Assembly: GCA_947372535.1 (NCBI GenBank) | Contig: CANBUA010000228.1 | Location: 1-8,030 of the forward strand | From: Burkholderiales bacterium | GTDB taxonomy: Bacteria; Pseudomonadota; Gammaproteobacteria; Burkholderiales; Burkholderiaceae | Direction of reading: 5' to 3' | Length of the DNA stretch: 8,030 bases | Shown: in pieces, positions 1-5,775 of the stretch | Layout: each line of letters opens with the position of its first letter | How positions within the stretch are numbered: the first letter of the stretch is position 1 | Translations under genes and position numbers: made by a program | Notes under the pieces: generated by a model | Told to the model about the DNA's origin: nothing | Databases searched by the model: none | What the model saw: the letters and a program-made list of their open reading frames with translations, nothing else

Positions 1-477
1 ACCGAGCCGGTCGAAGCACCAGCCGATGGCAAAGGCGTGCTGGTGGTGGGCATGGACTCGCTGCTGACGCAACTGGCGCGTTGCTGCAAGCCCGCACCAG
101 GTGACCCCATCGGCGGCTACGTCACGCGTGGCAAGGGCGTGGCCGTGCACCGCAGCGATTGCAGCAACCTGCGCCAGATGGCAGGGCGTCATCCGGAGCG
201 CGTCATCCCCGTGGCGTGGGGCCGCCAGGCCGGTGAAAAAGCGCAGCAATATTCGGTGGACGTGATGGTCGAAGCCCACGACCGCCCAGGCTTGTTGCGT
301 GATGTTTGCGATGCCTTCGCACAAGGCAAGGCGCACGTGACGGCGATGCAGAGTCAGAGCGTGCGCGACCGCGTCACCATCACCCTGACCGTGCAGACCG
401 GCGACACGGCCAGGCTGGCGCCGGTCATGGCGCGTGTCGCCAAGGTGGGCGGTGTGATCACTGCGCGACGCAAGTGA
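1..477 (+). CDS. relA: RelA-type GTP pyrophosphokinase, C-terminal fragment
   Basis: The frame is open from base 1 and ends at TGA 475-477, giving the last 158 residues of a long RelA/SpoT-family protein; the catalytic, hydrolase-like and TGS domains lie outside the window. RelA makes (p)ppGpp from GTP or GDP plus ATP on stalled ribosomes during amino-acid starvation. What is visible is the conserved-cysteine/zinc-finger-like region (ARCCKP at window residues 26-31, then TRGKGVAVHRSDC), followed by a C-terminal ACT domain from about residue 83 to the end (YSVDVMVEAHDRPGLLRDV onward). The ARCC...TRGKG...HRSDC pattern resembles RelA more than SpoT, which is why I call relA. The regulatory C-terminus looks intact, with no frameshift. 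It is followed by a tRNA gene 77 bp downstream. Confidence 0.9.
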   Translation, partial: TEPVEAPADGKGVLVVGMDSLLTQLARCCKPAPGDPIGGYVTRGKGVAVHRSDCSNLRQMAGRHPERVIPVAWGRQAGEKAQQYSVDVMVEAHDRPGLLRDVCDAFAQGKAHVTAMQSQSVRDRVTITLTVQTGDTARLAPVMARVAKVGGVITARRK

Positions 478-534
478 ATGGCGGCGGTCCAGGCTTTGAA
501 AAAATGCACATTCGCCAAAAAGCCGCCAAAACCA

Positions 535-543
535 TGCTACATT
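535..543 (+). promoter_or_regulatory. Likely extended -10 promoter of tRNA-Val
   Basis: TGCTACATT at 535-543 fits an extended -10 element (TG, one base, then TACATT, four of six matches to TATAAT). Transcription would start near 550, only about 5 nt before the mature tRNA 5' end, a usual short pre-tRNA leader. No good -35 hexamer is seen at 16-18 bp spacing, consistent with dependence on the extended -10. This is an inference from motif and position only. Confidence 0.4.
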
Positions 544-554
544 ATTGGTCTTGA

Positions 555-631
555 AGGCGCGTAGCTCAGCTGGTTAGAGCACCACCTTGACATGGTGGGG
601 GTCGTTGGTTCGAGTCCAATCGCGCCTACCA
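555..631 (+). tRNA. tRNA-Val (anticodon GAC)
   Basis: A complete 77-nt cloverleaf can be drawn by hand. The acceptor stem AGGCGCG 555-561 pairs fully with CGCGCCT 621-627; U8 and A9 follow; the D stem is GCTC/GAGC; the anticodon stem CCACC 582-586 pairs with GGTGG 594-598; the seven-base loop TTGACAT carries anticodon GAC at 589-591. The T arm is GTTGG-TTCGAGT-CCAAT with one G-T pair. The discriminator is A628, and CCA (629-631) is encoded in the gene. Anticodon GAC reads GUC and GUU valine codons. The gene stands alone between relA and phaR, with its own promoter-like element and a terminator downstream. Confidence 0.97.
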
Positions 632-718
632 AATTTATTTGGCCCCAAATGTCAAACATGCAAGTCAAAGTCTCAGCCGCCAGCCTCTGGCACCCTGGGA
701 CGCTGGCTTGAACTGAAG

Positions 719-745
719 AAACCGCCCACAAGGCGGTTTTTTCTT
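719..745 (+). terminator. Intrinsic terminator downstream of tRNA-Val
   Basis: The perfect 8-bp stem AAACCGCC 719-726 with GGCGGTTT 732-739 has a 5-nt loop (CCACA is 727-731 apart from its last base) and runs directly into a T-rich tract ending near 745. This is a textbook Rho-independent terminator for the tRNA-Val transcript. A second run of eight T follows at 751-758 and could act as back-up. The 632-718 stretch between tRNA and terminator shows no gene; it contains a small palindrome, ATTTGG-CC-CCAAAT, at 637-650 that might guide 3' processing. Confidence 0.8.
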
Positions 746-857
746 GCCTGTTTTTTTTGAAGCACGCGATCCGTGCTGGCGTGAAAGGCTCGTCGCCACG
801 TGGCCCGGCATCATCGGCCATGCGATTGAAAGTGCCGCACTTCCGATGACTTGTGCC

Positions 858-863
858 TACAAT
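858..863 (+). promoter_or_regulatory. Possible -10 element of phaR
   Basis: TACAAT at 858-863 matches the -10 consensus at five of six positions and lies 26 bp upstream of the phaR ATG, leaving room for a short leader with the GGAG at 878-881. No convincing -35 hexamer is found at 16-18 bp spacing (TTGAAA at 826-831 is too far, 26 bp). The promoter is therefore tentative. Confidence 0.35.
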
Positions 864-889
864 CGCCAAAGAACACCGGAGCCCCATTG

Positions 890-1462
890 ATGAGCACTGC
901 ACCTGGTACACGCCGATCCAAGAGCCGCAACGAAGATGAAGCGGACCCCGTTGCGGCAAACAGCGCAGCGCCCGCTCCCCAAGGCATCAGGTCGATCAAG
1001 AAGTACCCGAATCGCCGTCTCTACGACACGCAAACCAGTTGCTACATCACCTTGGTCGATGTCAAGAACATGGTCATGGCTTGCGAAAACTTCGTGGTGC
1101 TGGACGCCAAAACCGGCGAAGACCTCACGCGCAGCATCCTGCTTCAGATCATTCTGGAAGAAGAGTCTGGTGGCGTGCCCATGTTCTCGACCCAGGCACT
1201 GGGCCAGATCATCCGCTTCTACGGCCACACCATGCAGGGCATGATGGGCAACTACCTCGAGAAGAACATCCAGTCCTTCATCGACCTGCAAGCCAAGCTG
1301 GCAGAGAACCCCGTCGTCAACTTGGCCAATCCAATACCAGGCCTCATGACCACCTATGTGGAGCAGTCGCGCCAGATGTTCACGCAGATGCAGGAACAGA
1401 TGACCAAGCAGGCCGAATCCCTGATGGTCAACCTTGGCTCGGCCATCACGCCCAAGAAGTGA
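890..1462 (+). CDS. phaR: Polyhydroxyalkanoate synthesis repressor PhaR
   Basis: PhaR binds DNA and PHA granules and represses phasin and granule-related genes until polymer accumulates. The 190-residue product has a charged and Ala-rich N-terminal extension (1-33), then the highly conserved PHB/PHA accumulation regulator DNA-binding domain: IKKYPNRRLYDT at 36-47 with CYITL and the LDAKTGEDLTRSILLQIILEEE stretch to about residue 92. A second conserved accumulation-regulator segment follows (FSTQALGQIIRFYG, about 99-112, to about 135). The tail is rich in Met and Gln and probably helical (MFTQMQEQMTKQ). ATG 890 is chosen because GGAG (878-881) sits 8 nt upstream; an in-frame TTG at 851 lacks a ribosome site and overlaps the -10-like sequence. 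No PHA synthase or phasin gene lies nearby, so it probably acts in trans. Confidence 0.93.
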   Translation: MSTAPGTRRSKSRNEDEADPVAANSAAPAPQGIRSIKKYPNRRLYDTQTSCYITLVDVKNMVMACENFVVLDAKTGEDLTRSILLQIILEEESGGVPMFSTQALGQIIRFYGHTMQGMMGNYLEKNIQSFIDLQAKLAENPVVNLANPIPGLMTTYVEQSRQMFTQMQEQMTKQAESLMVNLGSAITPKK

Positions 1463-1472
1463 TCGTCAGCCA

Positions 1473-1502
1473 GGCGCGGCGGGCCTTGGCCCAGCTGTCG
1501 CC
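1473..1502. terminator. GC-rich hairpin between convergent phaR and tesA
   Basis: The gap between the phaR stop and the tesA stop is only 41 bp and is nearly filled by an imperfect inverted repeat. GGCGCGGC 1473-1480 pairs with GCTGTCGCC 1494-1502 with one bulged T, and GGGCC 1481-1485 faces GGCCC 1488-1492 inside it. There is no T-run on either strand, so it is not a canonical intrinsic terminator. Its symmetry and position between convergent genes suggest a bidirectional transcription barrier or a 3'-end stabiliser; this is inference. Confidence 0.4.
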
Positions 1503-1503
1503 G

Positions 1504-2247
1504 TCAAGGCAGCATGGGTTGGAGTTCGCGCCAGACATTCTCCAGGATGATCGGGTGCGCCTTGGCCAGAGGATGCAGGCCATCGCCCTGGAACCAGTCG
1601 CGCGCATCAGGGTTGTCGGCCACGCCCTTGAGGAAGAAAGGCACCAGGCCGGTTTGCTCGGCCCTGGCCACTTTCAGGTAGATCCCCGCGAACTCTGCCG
1701 CGTAGCGCGGCCCATAGTTAGGCGGCACCATCATGCCCGCCAGCAGTACTTTGGCACCCGCCTCTCGGCACAGGCGTGTCATGCGCACCAGGTTGTCTAG
1801 GGCGCCTTTGAGCGGCAAGCCCCGCAAGGCGTCGTTGGCGCCCAGCTCGATGATGACCAGCGTCGGGCGATGAGCGGCCAACAAAGGTGGCAGGCGCGAC
1901 AAGCCACCTGAGGTTGTGTCGCCACTGATGCTGGCATTCGTCACCTCGATGTTGGGCCGGTCGGCGAGCCGTTGCGTCAGCAATGCCACCCAGCCCGAAC
2001 CGCGCGCCAGGCCATATTCGGCCGACAGACTGTCGCCAAGGATCAGCACACGCGAGGTGGGTGCCGCCGCCGCAACTGGGGCCGCCTGGGCAATGCCGGG
2101 CATGCTGGCAGCGCAGCCTATCGCCATTGCGGCCTGTGCAGCGCCCAGCAACAGCTGCCGCCTAGTGGCCGACGAGGGTCCGTCATTTCGCTTAGAGTGG
2201 GGCACCTTGATGATGCCGGCCATGCATGATGCGCCGCTTGTTTCCAT
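1504..2247 (-). CDS. tesA: Exported SGNH-family arylesterase / acyl-CoA thioesterase I-like (TesA)
   Basis: TesA-type enzymes are periplasmic GDSL/SGNH serine hydrolases acting on aryl esters, lysophospholipids and acyl-CoAs. All SGNH blocks are present (numbering from ATG 2247, 247 aa): GDSLSAEYG with nucleophile Ser73, NASISGDTTSGGLSRLP with Gly109, ELGANDALRGLP with Asn138, and DGLHP with Asp222 and His225. PNYG-RY and the FF motif near residue 204 also match E. coli TesA. The N-terminus carries TRRQLLLGA (Arg29-Arg30), a hydrophobic stretch and AQA-AP (cleavage after about residue 55), which resembles a Tat signal. The start is uncertain: GTG 2277, ATG 2247, ATG 2223 and GTG 2205 are in frame, and none has a strong ribosome site. 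It is divergent from the ybbA-like gene, the same arrangement as tesA/ybbA in E. coli. Confidence 0.88.
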   Translation of the reverse strand: METSGASCMAGIIKVPHSKRNDGPSSATRRQLLLGAAQAAMAIGCAASMPGIAQAAPVAAAAPTSRVLILGDSLSAEYGLARGSGWVALLTQRLADRPNIEVTNASISGDTTSGGLSRLPPLLAAHRPTLVIIELGANDALRGLPLKGALDNLVRMTRLCREAGAKVLLAGMMVPPNYGPRYAAEFAGIYLKVARAEQTGLVPFFLKGVADNPDARDWFQGDGLHPLAKAHPIILENVWRELQPMLP

Positions 2248-2293
2248 GACAGTTGTGATCCACGACAAAGAGAACACGTTGGAGTCAGCCGCC

Positions 2294-2974
2294 GTGCTAA
2301 AGGTTCAACGCCTGAGCAAGACCGTGCTGGACAGCTCGGGGAAGCTGGCCATTTTGCGCGATGTCGAGCTCACGCTGATGCCCAGAGAATCCCTGGCCAT
2401 CGTGGGTGCTTCGGGCTCAGGCAAGAGCACCTTGCTCTCGCTGCTGGCGGGCCTGGATGTGCCCACCGACGGGGAGGTCTGGCTGGGCGGCCACAACCTC
2501 TTCGCCATGAATGAAGATCAGCGGGCCGCGCACCGGGCAGCGAACATCGGGTTTGTTTTCCAGAGCTTTCAACTCATTTCTCACCTGACGGCCCTGGAAA
2601 ACGTCATGCTCCCCATGGAACTGCAAGGCCTGGCCAACGCCAGGGCCCTGGCCACTGACATGCTCAAGCGCGTGGGCCTGGCCGAGCGCCTTCAGCACAA
2701 GCCCAATGTGCTCTCCGGCGGCGAGCAGCAACGCGTAGCCCTGGCGCGCGCCTTCGTCATGAAGCCGGCCATTCTCATGGCCGATGAGCCCACCGGCAGC
2801 CTGGACCACACCACCGGCCAGGCCGTGATCGACCTGATGTTCGACCTCAACCGCGAACTGGGCACGGCCTTGGTACTGGTCACGCATGACCCCCAACTGG
2901 CCAAGCGTTGCCAGCGCACGGTGAGCATGGCAGCGGGGCAACTGAGCGAGGTGGCGTACCATCGCGCCCCATGA
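2294..2974 (+). CDS. ybbA: ABC transporter ATP-binding protein, YbbA/LolD-like
   Basis: This is a complete ABC ATPase of the MacB/LolD/YbbA class, which normally energises FtsX-like permeases. With the start at GTG 2294 (226 aa, close to 228 in E. coli YbbA), Walker A GASGSGKST is at 38-46, the Q-loop Gln at 90 (FVFQSFQL), the signature LSGGEQQRVALARA from 140, Walker B ILMADEP at 160-166, the D-loop SLD at 169-171 and the H-loop His at 198. I favour GTG 2294 because GGAG (2281-2284) sits 9 nt upstream. TTG 2279 would give an N-terminus closer in length to homologues, and ATG 2246 is possible but has no ribosome site and would overlap tesA. YbbA is preferred over LolD because of the divergent tesA next door. 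No permease gene follows; instead the stop overlaps the rlmB start as ATGA. Product class is sure, exact start and partner are not. Confidence 0.9.
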   Translation: MLKVQRLSKTVLDSSGKLAILRDVELTLMPRESLAIVGASGSGKSTLLSLLAGLDVPTDGEVWLGGHNLFAMNEDQRAAHRAANIGFVFQSFQLISHLTALENVMLPMELQGLANARALATDMLKRVGLAERLQHKPNVLSGGEQQRVALARAFVMKPAILMADEPTGSLDHTTGQAVIDLMFDLNRELGTALVLVTHDPQLAKRCQRTVSMAAGQLSEVAYHRAP

Positions 2975-3711
2975 GCCTGAAACTACTTTTCGGCTTTCAC
3001 GCAGTGACGGTGCGCCTCAAGGTGGCGCCCAACTCCGTTCGAGAGCTCTTCGTCGACGCCACGCGTCAAGATCAACGCATGCGCCAGTTCCTGGCCAAGG
3101 TCACCGAGATGGGCCTCAAGGCCACCGAGGTCGATGGCGATCGACTGCAGCAACTGTGCGGCACACATCGCCACCAGGGCGTGGCCGCGCGCGTGGATGC
3201 CATCCAGCACAACCATTCGCTAGATGACTTGCTCGATGGCATTGAGGAGCCGCCACTCCTGCTGGTGCTCGATGGCATCACCGATCCACATAACCTCGGC
3301 GCCTGCCTTCGCGCCGCCGACGGGGCGGGGGTGCATGCCGTGATCGCGCCAAAAGACCACGCCGTCGGCATCAATGCCACCGTGTCCAAAGTGGCCAGCG
3401 GCGCAGCCGAAACCATGCCTTATTTCATGGTGACCAACCTGGCCCGCACCTTGACCGAACTCAAGGAGCGCTCGATCTGGGTGGTCGGCACCTCTGACGA
3501 CGCGCCTCGAGGCCTGTATGAGGCCGAGTTCAAGGGCCCGACGGCTCTGGTGCTGGGCGCAGAAGGCGCCGGCATGCGGCAATTGACGCGCAAGCATTGC
3601 GACGAACTCGTCAGCATCCCCATGTTGGGCGCTGTTGAAAGCCTCAATGTGTCGGTGGCCAGCGCGGTGTGCCTCTATGAAGCCAGGCGTCAACGCCGAG
3701 TAACGGCTTGA
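2971..3711 (+). CDS. rlmB: 23S rRNA (guanosine-2'-O-)-methyltransferase RlmB
   Basis: RlmB uses S-adenosylmethionine to methylate the ribose of G2251 in the peptidyl-transferase P loop of 23S rRNA. The 246-residue product (243 in E. coli) has an N-terminal substrate-binding domain beginning LLFGFHAV and ending near the HRHQGVAA motif (67-73), then a SPOUT/TrmH domain with the three knot motifs: DPHNLGACLRAADGAG (Asn108, Arg114), GAEGAGM (Glu198) and the IPMLG...ESLNVSVA block (about 216-230). ATG 2971 overlaps the TGA of the upstream ATPase by 4 bp, suggesting translational coupling, and no separate strong ribosome site is needed. An upstream in-frame ATG at 2908 lies inside the ATPase gene and is rejected. 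TrmH-family cousins exist, but the N-terminal domain and motif details fit RlmB best. Confidence 0.94.
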   Translation: MSLKLLFGFHAVTVRLKVAPNSVRELFVDATRQDQRMRQFLAKVTEMGLKATEVDGDRLQQLCGTHRHQGVAARVDAIQHNHSLDDLLDGIEEPPLLLVLDGITDPHNLGACLRAADGAGVHAVIAPKDHAVGINATVSKVASGAAETMPYFMVTNLARTLTELKERSIWVVGTSDDAPRGLYEAEFKGPTALVLGAEGAGMRQLTRKHCDELVSIPMLGAVESLNVSVASAVCLYEARRQRRVTA

Positions 3712-3740
3712 GTTCAAGTTTGATCCACTCAGGAGGCGCC

Positions 3741-4106
3741 ATGAGCCGCACCAGCATTCACCGCAGTAGGATTGCTATTCGACTGGCTGCCTTGCTCATG
3801 GCGGCAGGTTTGATGGCCGCGTGCACGCAAGAGCAGCAAAACCAGATCCACCGCGACATCCAGAACTGGACGGGCACCAACGGTGTGATGGAAATCTATG
3901 CTGGCCCGCAGTTGGTCAAGCGATTCCTGAAGGTCGACAAGCTCAGCACCGCGCTGGGCACGACCGACTCACAGGCTCGGGCTTATCGCTTCGGCTACGG
4001 CGTGCTGGACGAAAACCTCAACAACCAGGTCGACCCTGGCGAGAAGCGCGTGTACTTTGAGGTCTCGGACTTCAGCACCTACGTGTTCTACGAAAGTCCA
4101 CGGTAG
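3741..4106 (+). CDS. Small predicted lipoprotein of unknown function
   Basis: I do not recognise a named family. The 121-residue product has a basic N-terminus (SRTSIHRSRIAIR), a hydrophobic segment (about 15-27) and a lipobox-like LMAAC with Cys28, so it is probably processed by signal peptidase II and anchored to a membrane, leaving about 94 residues outside the cytoplasm. The mature part starts Gln-rich (TQEQQNQIHRDIQNW) and continues with a probably beta-rich region, including GVMEIYAG, LVKRFLKVDKL, AYRFGYGVLDENLNNQ and KRVYFEVSDFSTYVFYESP. ATG 3741 is chosen for the very good AGGAGG at 3731-3736; it lies 29 bp after rlmB, so it is probably in the same operon. The lipobox has Met instead of Leu at -3, slightly off consensus. 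The gene is real by codon pattern, ribosome site and signal; its function is unknown. Confidence 0.82.
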   Translation: MSRTSIHRSRIAIRLAALLMAAGLMAACTQEQQNQIHRDIQNWTGTNGVMEIYAGPQLVKRFLKVDKLSTALGTTDSQARAYRFGYGVLDENLNNQVDPGEKRVYFEVSDFSTYVFYESPR

Positions 4107-4115
4107 GCACCGTGG
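4098..4115. terminator. Perfect 7-bp hairpin between convergent genes
   Basis: CCACGGT 4098-4104 is perfectly complementary to ACCGTGG 4109-4115 with a 4-nt loop. It spans the TAG stop (4104-4106) of the lipoprotein gene, 13 bp before the end of the opposing dehydrogenase gene (stop at 4128-4130). No T-run follows on either strand, so intrinsic termination is doubtful; it may be a weak bidirectional terminator or an RNA 3'-end structure. Confidence 0.35.
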
Positions 4116-4127
4116 TCCTTGACTCAG

Positions 4128-5135
4128 TCAGTGCGCCACCTTCAACGCCTCGGGGTTGACGATGTTCGTTGGTGTGCCGGCGATGTAGTTCAGCAGGTTG
4201 TCGAAAGCCGCGCTGAAGTACTGCTCATAGGTGTCTTGCTCCACATAGCCGATGTGCGGCGTGCACACGGCGTTCTCCAGCCTGAGCAAGGGGTGGCCCT
4301 GGAGGATCGGCTCGCTCTCGAACACATCGACGGCGGCCATGCCGGGGCGGCCGCGGTTGAGCGCGGTGACCAGCCCGTTGTCCTCGATCAGCTCGGCCCG
4401 CGAGGTGTTGACCAGCAGGGCCGTGGGCTTCATGCGCGCCAGGTCATCCAGGCGCACCAGGCCACGCGTGTCGTCATTGAGGCGGATGTGCAGGCTCAGC
4501 ACATCGCAAGCTTCGAAAAATGCCTCACGGGTGGGCGCCGGGATGAGGCCATCAACAGCGGCGCGGGCGCGCGCTTCTTCGGACCCCCAGACGGTCACGT
4601 GCATGCCAAAAGCCTTGCCATAGCCCGCAACAATCTGCCCGACCCGGCCGTAGCCCCAGATGCCCAGCGTCTTGCCGCGCAACATCATGCCCAGCCCGAA
4701 ATTCGTCGGCATCGACGCCGATTTCAGGCCCGACTGCTGCCAGGCGCCATGCTTGAGGTTGCCGATGTATTGGGGCAGGCGGCGCATGGCCGACATCACC
4801 AGGGCCCAGGTCAACTCGGCCGGCGCTTCGGGCGAGCCTTCGCCAGCGGCCACCGCTATCCCCAAGCGGGTGCAGGCTTCGATGTCGATGTGTGAACCTG
4901 CCGGACCGGTCTGGCAGATCAGCCGCAGCTTGGGCAGCTTCTCGAGCAGTGCTTTGGGGAACTGCGTGCGTTCACGGACCAGGACCAGCACGTCGGCATC
5001 CCGCAGACGCACGGACAACTGGCCAATGCCTTTGACGGTGTTGGTGAACACCTTGGCATTGAGGCCGTCCAGCTTGGAGGCGCACTTGAGTTTGCGGACC
5101 GCGTCCTGATAGTCGTCCAGAATGATGATGTTCAT
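4128..5135 (-). CDS. D-isomer-specific 2-hydroxyacid dehydrogenase, NAD-binding (phosphoglycerate dehydrogenase-like)
   Basis: Enzymes of this family interconvert 2-keto acids and D-2-hydroxy acids with NAD(P)H. The 335-residue product has a flavodoxin-like N-terminal catalytic domain (IILDDYQD at 4-11; LICQTGPAGSHIDIEACTRLGI near 72-93), a Rossmann nucleotide domain with GKTLGIWGYGRVG (glycines 161, 163 and 166), and the catalytic triad Arg246 (VNTSRAELI), Glu275 (FESEP) and His294 (CTPHIGY). LSLHIRL at 213-219 replaces the commoner LHxPL, as I recall for a PGDH-like subgroup found in Burkholderiales. ATG 5135 fits the family N-terminus; the ribosome site is weak. The in-frame extension to 5264 does not look like family sequence. 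The gene lies 91 bp downstream of the unknown gene on the same strand and may be co-transcribed. The substrate cannot be told from sequence; serA is possible but not supported, as there is no C-terminal ACT domain. Confidence 0.9.
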   Translation of the reverse strand: MNIIILDDYQDAVRKLKCASKLDGLNAKVFTNTVKGIGQLSVRLRDADVLVLVRERTQFPKALLEKLPKLRLICQTGPAGSHIDIEACTRLGIAVAAGEGSPEAPAELTWALVMSAMRRLPQYIGNLKHGAWQQSGLKSASMPTNFGLGMMLRGKTLGIWGYGRVGQIVAGYGKAFGMHVTVWGSEEARARAAVDGLIPAPTREAFFEACDVLSLHIRLNDDTRGLVRLDDLARMKPTALLVNTSRAELIEDNGLVTALNRGRPGMAAVDVFESEPILQGHPLLRLENAVCTPHIGYVEQDTYEQYFSAAFDNLLNYIAGTPTNIVNPEALKVAH

Positions 5136-5226
5136 GAGGCTAATCGCTGTCAGCCTTGCATTGTGCAACGTCTTGCGTGCATGCACATCCTGGCATGCCG
5201 CCGGGACCATCAATCTGGCAGATTTG

Positions 5227-5760
5227 TCACCAGTGAGAGACGCGTCCGGCCGGTGCCGCGACAACCGCCGGGGTCGACACCTTCACCGGGAAATGGCGGT
5301 TGAGGGCGTCCAGCCTTCGATTGGCCTCAGCCTGGCCGCGATGAACCGCGATCACGCGAAAGACATCAGCACGCAGGTGCCAGAGTTCACGCAGCGAACG
5401 GGCGTGCGTGACGTTTTCTCGAACCTGGGCCGCGCTGTAAGACTGCAAGTCCCACACGGTGGCCAGGAATTCTGTCTTGACCTGGTTCAGGCTTTGAAGC
5501 ACCCGCGGGTGGTCTTCGAGGTTTTCGTCGTCCCAGAGCCAGTTCCAGGCCGACACCATCACGCGCCGCCACATGGGCTGCGAGCGGGCGAACAGCGAGG
5601 GTGGGCGAACTTCCGTGCGCGGTGTCGAGGTCGTGGCCCAGTCGCCCAGACCGGAATCGGCCGGCGCGGCGTTTTTGACGATGACCGGCGTGACAGGCGA
5701 AGGTACAGCCTTGCGCTCGGCGCGGGCAGGGTGCTTGTCAATGAAGAAGAAGGAAGCCAT
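5227..5760 (-). CDS. Conserved-looking hypothetical protein, divergent from carA
   Basis: I do not recognise a characterised family. The 177-residue product starts MASFFFIDKHPARAER, has a Pro/Ala/Ser-rich and probably disordered N-terminal third (to about 60), then a helical core rich in Trp and charge (62-157), including a Trp cluster at 64, 72, 74 and 76 followed by DDENLEDHP, and LRELWHLRADVFRVIAVHRG at 123-142. A Pro/Ala/Val tail follows. There is no signal peptide or membrane segment, so it is probably cytoplasmic. ATG 5760 is chosen for GGGG about 6 nt upstream; the frame stays open to 6027, but that extension runs through the carA leader and looks non-coding. I have an impression that similar proteins occur in related bacteria, but cannot confirm it. 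The inverted repeat at 5776-5796 lies in its 5' leader. Confidence 0.72.
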   Translation of the reverse strand: MASFFFIDKHPARAERKAVPSPVTPVIVKNAAPADSGLGDWATTSTPRTEVRPPSLFARSQPMWRRVMVSAWNWLWDDENLEDHPRVLQSLNQVKTEFLATVWDLQSYSAAQVRENVTHARSLRELWHLRADVFRVIAVHRGQAEANRRLDALNRHFPVKVSTPAVVAAPAGRVSHW

Positions 5761-5775
5761 GGTTACCCCAAGCTG

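Noticed and set aside
537..959. Minus-strand open frame containing GLEPTTPTMSRWCSNQLSYAP
   Set aside because: This peptide is the antisense translation of the tRNA-Val gene; such frames are a known source of spurious database proteins. It also crosses the terminator and the phaR start.
857..1291. Long minus-strand open frame opposite phaR
   Set aside because: It is opposite a well-recognised gene, has low-complexity composition typical of antisense GC-rich frames, and matches no family.
1039..1800. Plus-strand open frame running from phaR across the gap into tesA
   Set aside because: His-, Gly- and Arg-rich out-of-frame translation overlapping two certain genes and the hairpin between them; no motif or ribosome site.
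1916..2293. In-frame upstream extension of the ABC ATPase to ATG 1916
   Set aside because: It lies antisense inside tesA, has no ABC-family similarity, and would make the protein about 125 residues longer than its homologues.
2908..2970. Upstream extension of RlmB to ATG 2908
   Set aside because: It overlaps the coding end of the ATPase, and the family N-terminus (FGFHAV) begins just after ATG 2971.
4119..4895. Plus-strand open frame opposite the dehydrogenase
   Set aside because: Antisense to a gene with an intact catalytic triad and Rossmann motif; composition is Gln-, Arg- and His-rich and without motifs.
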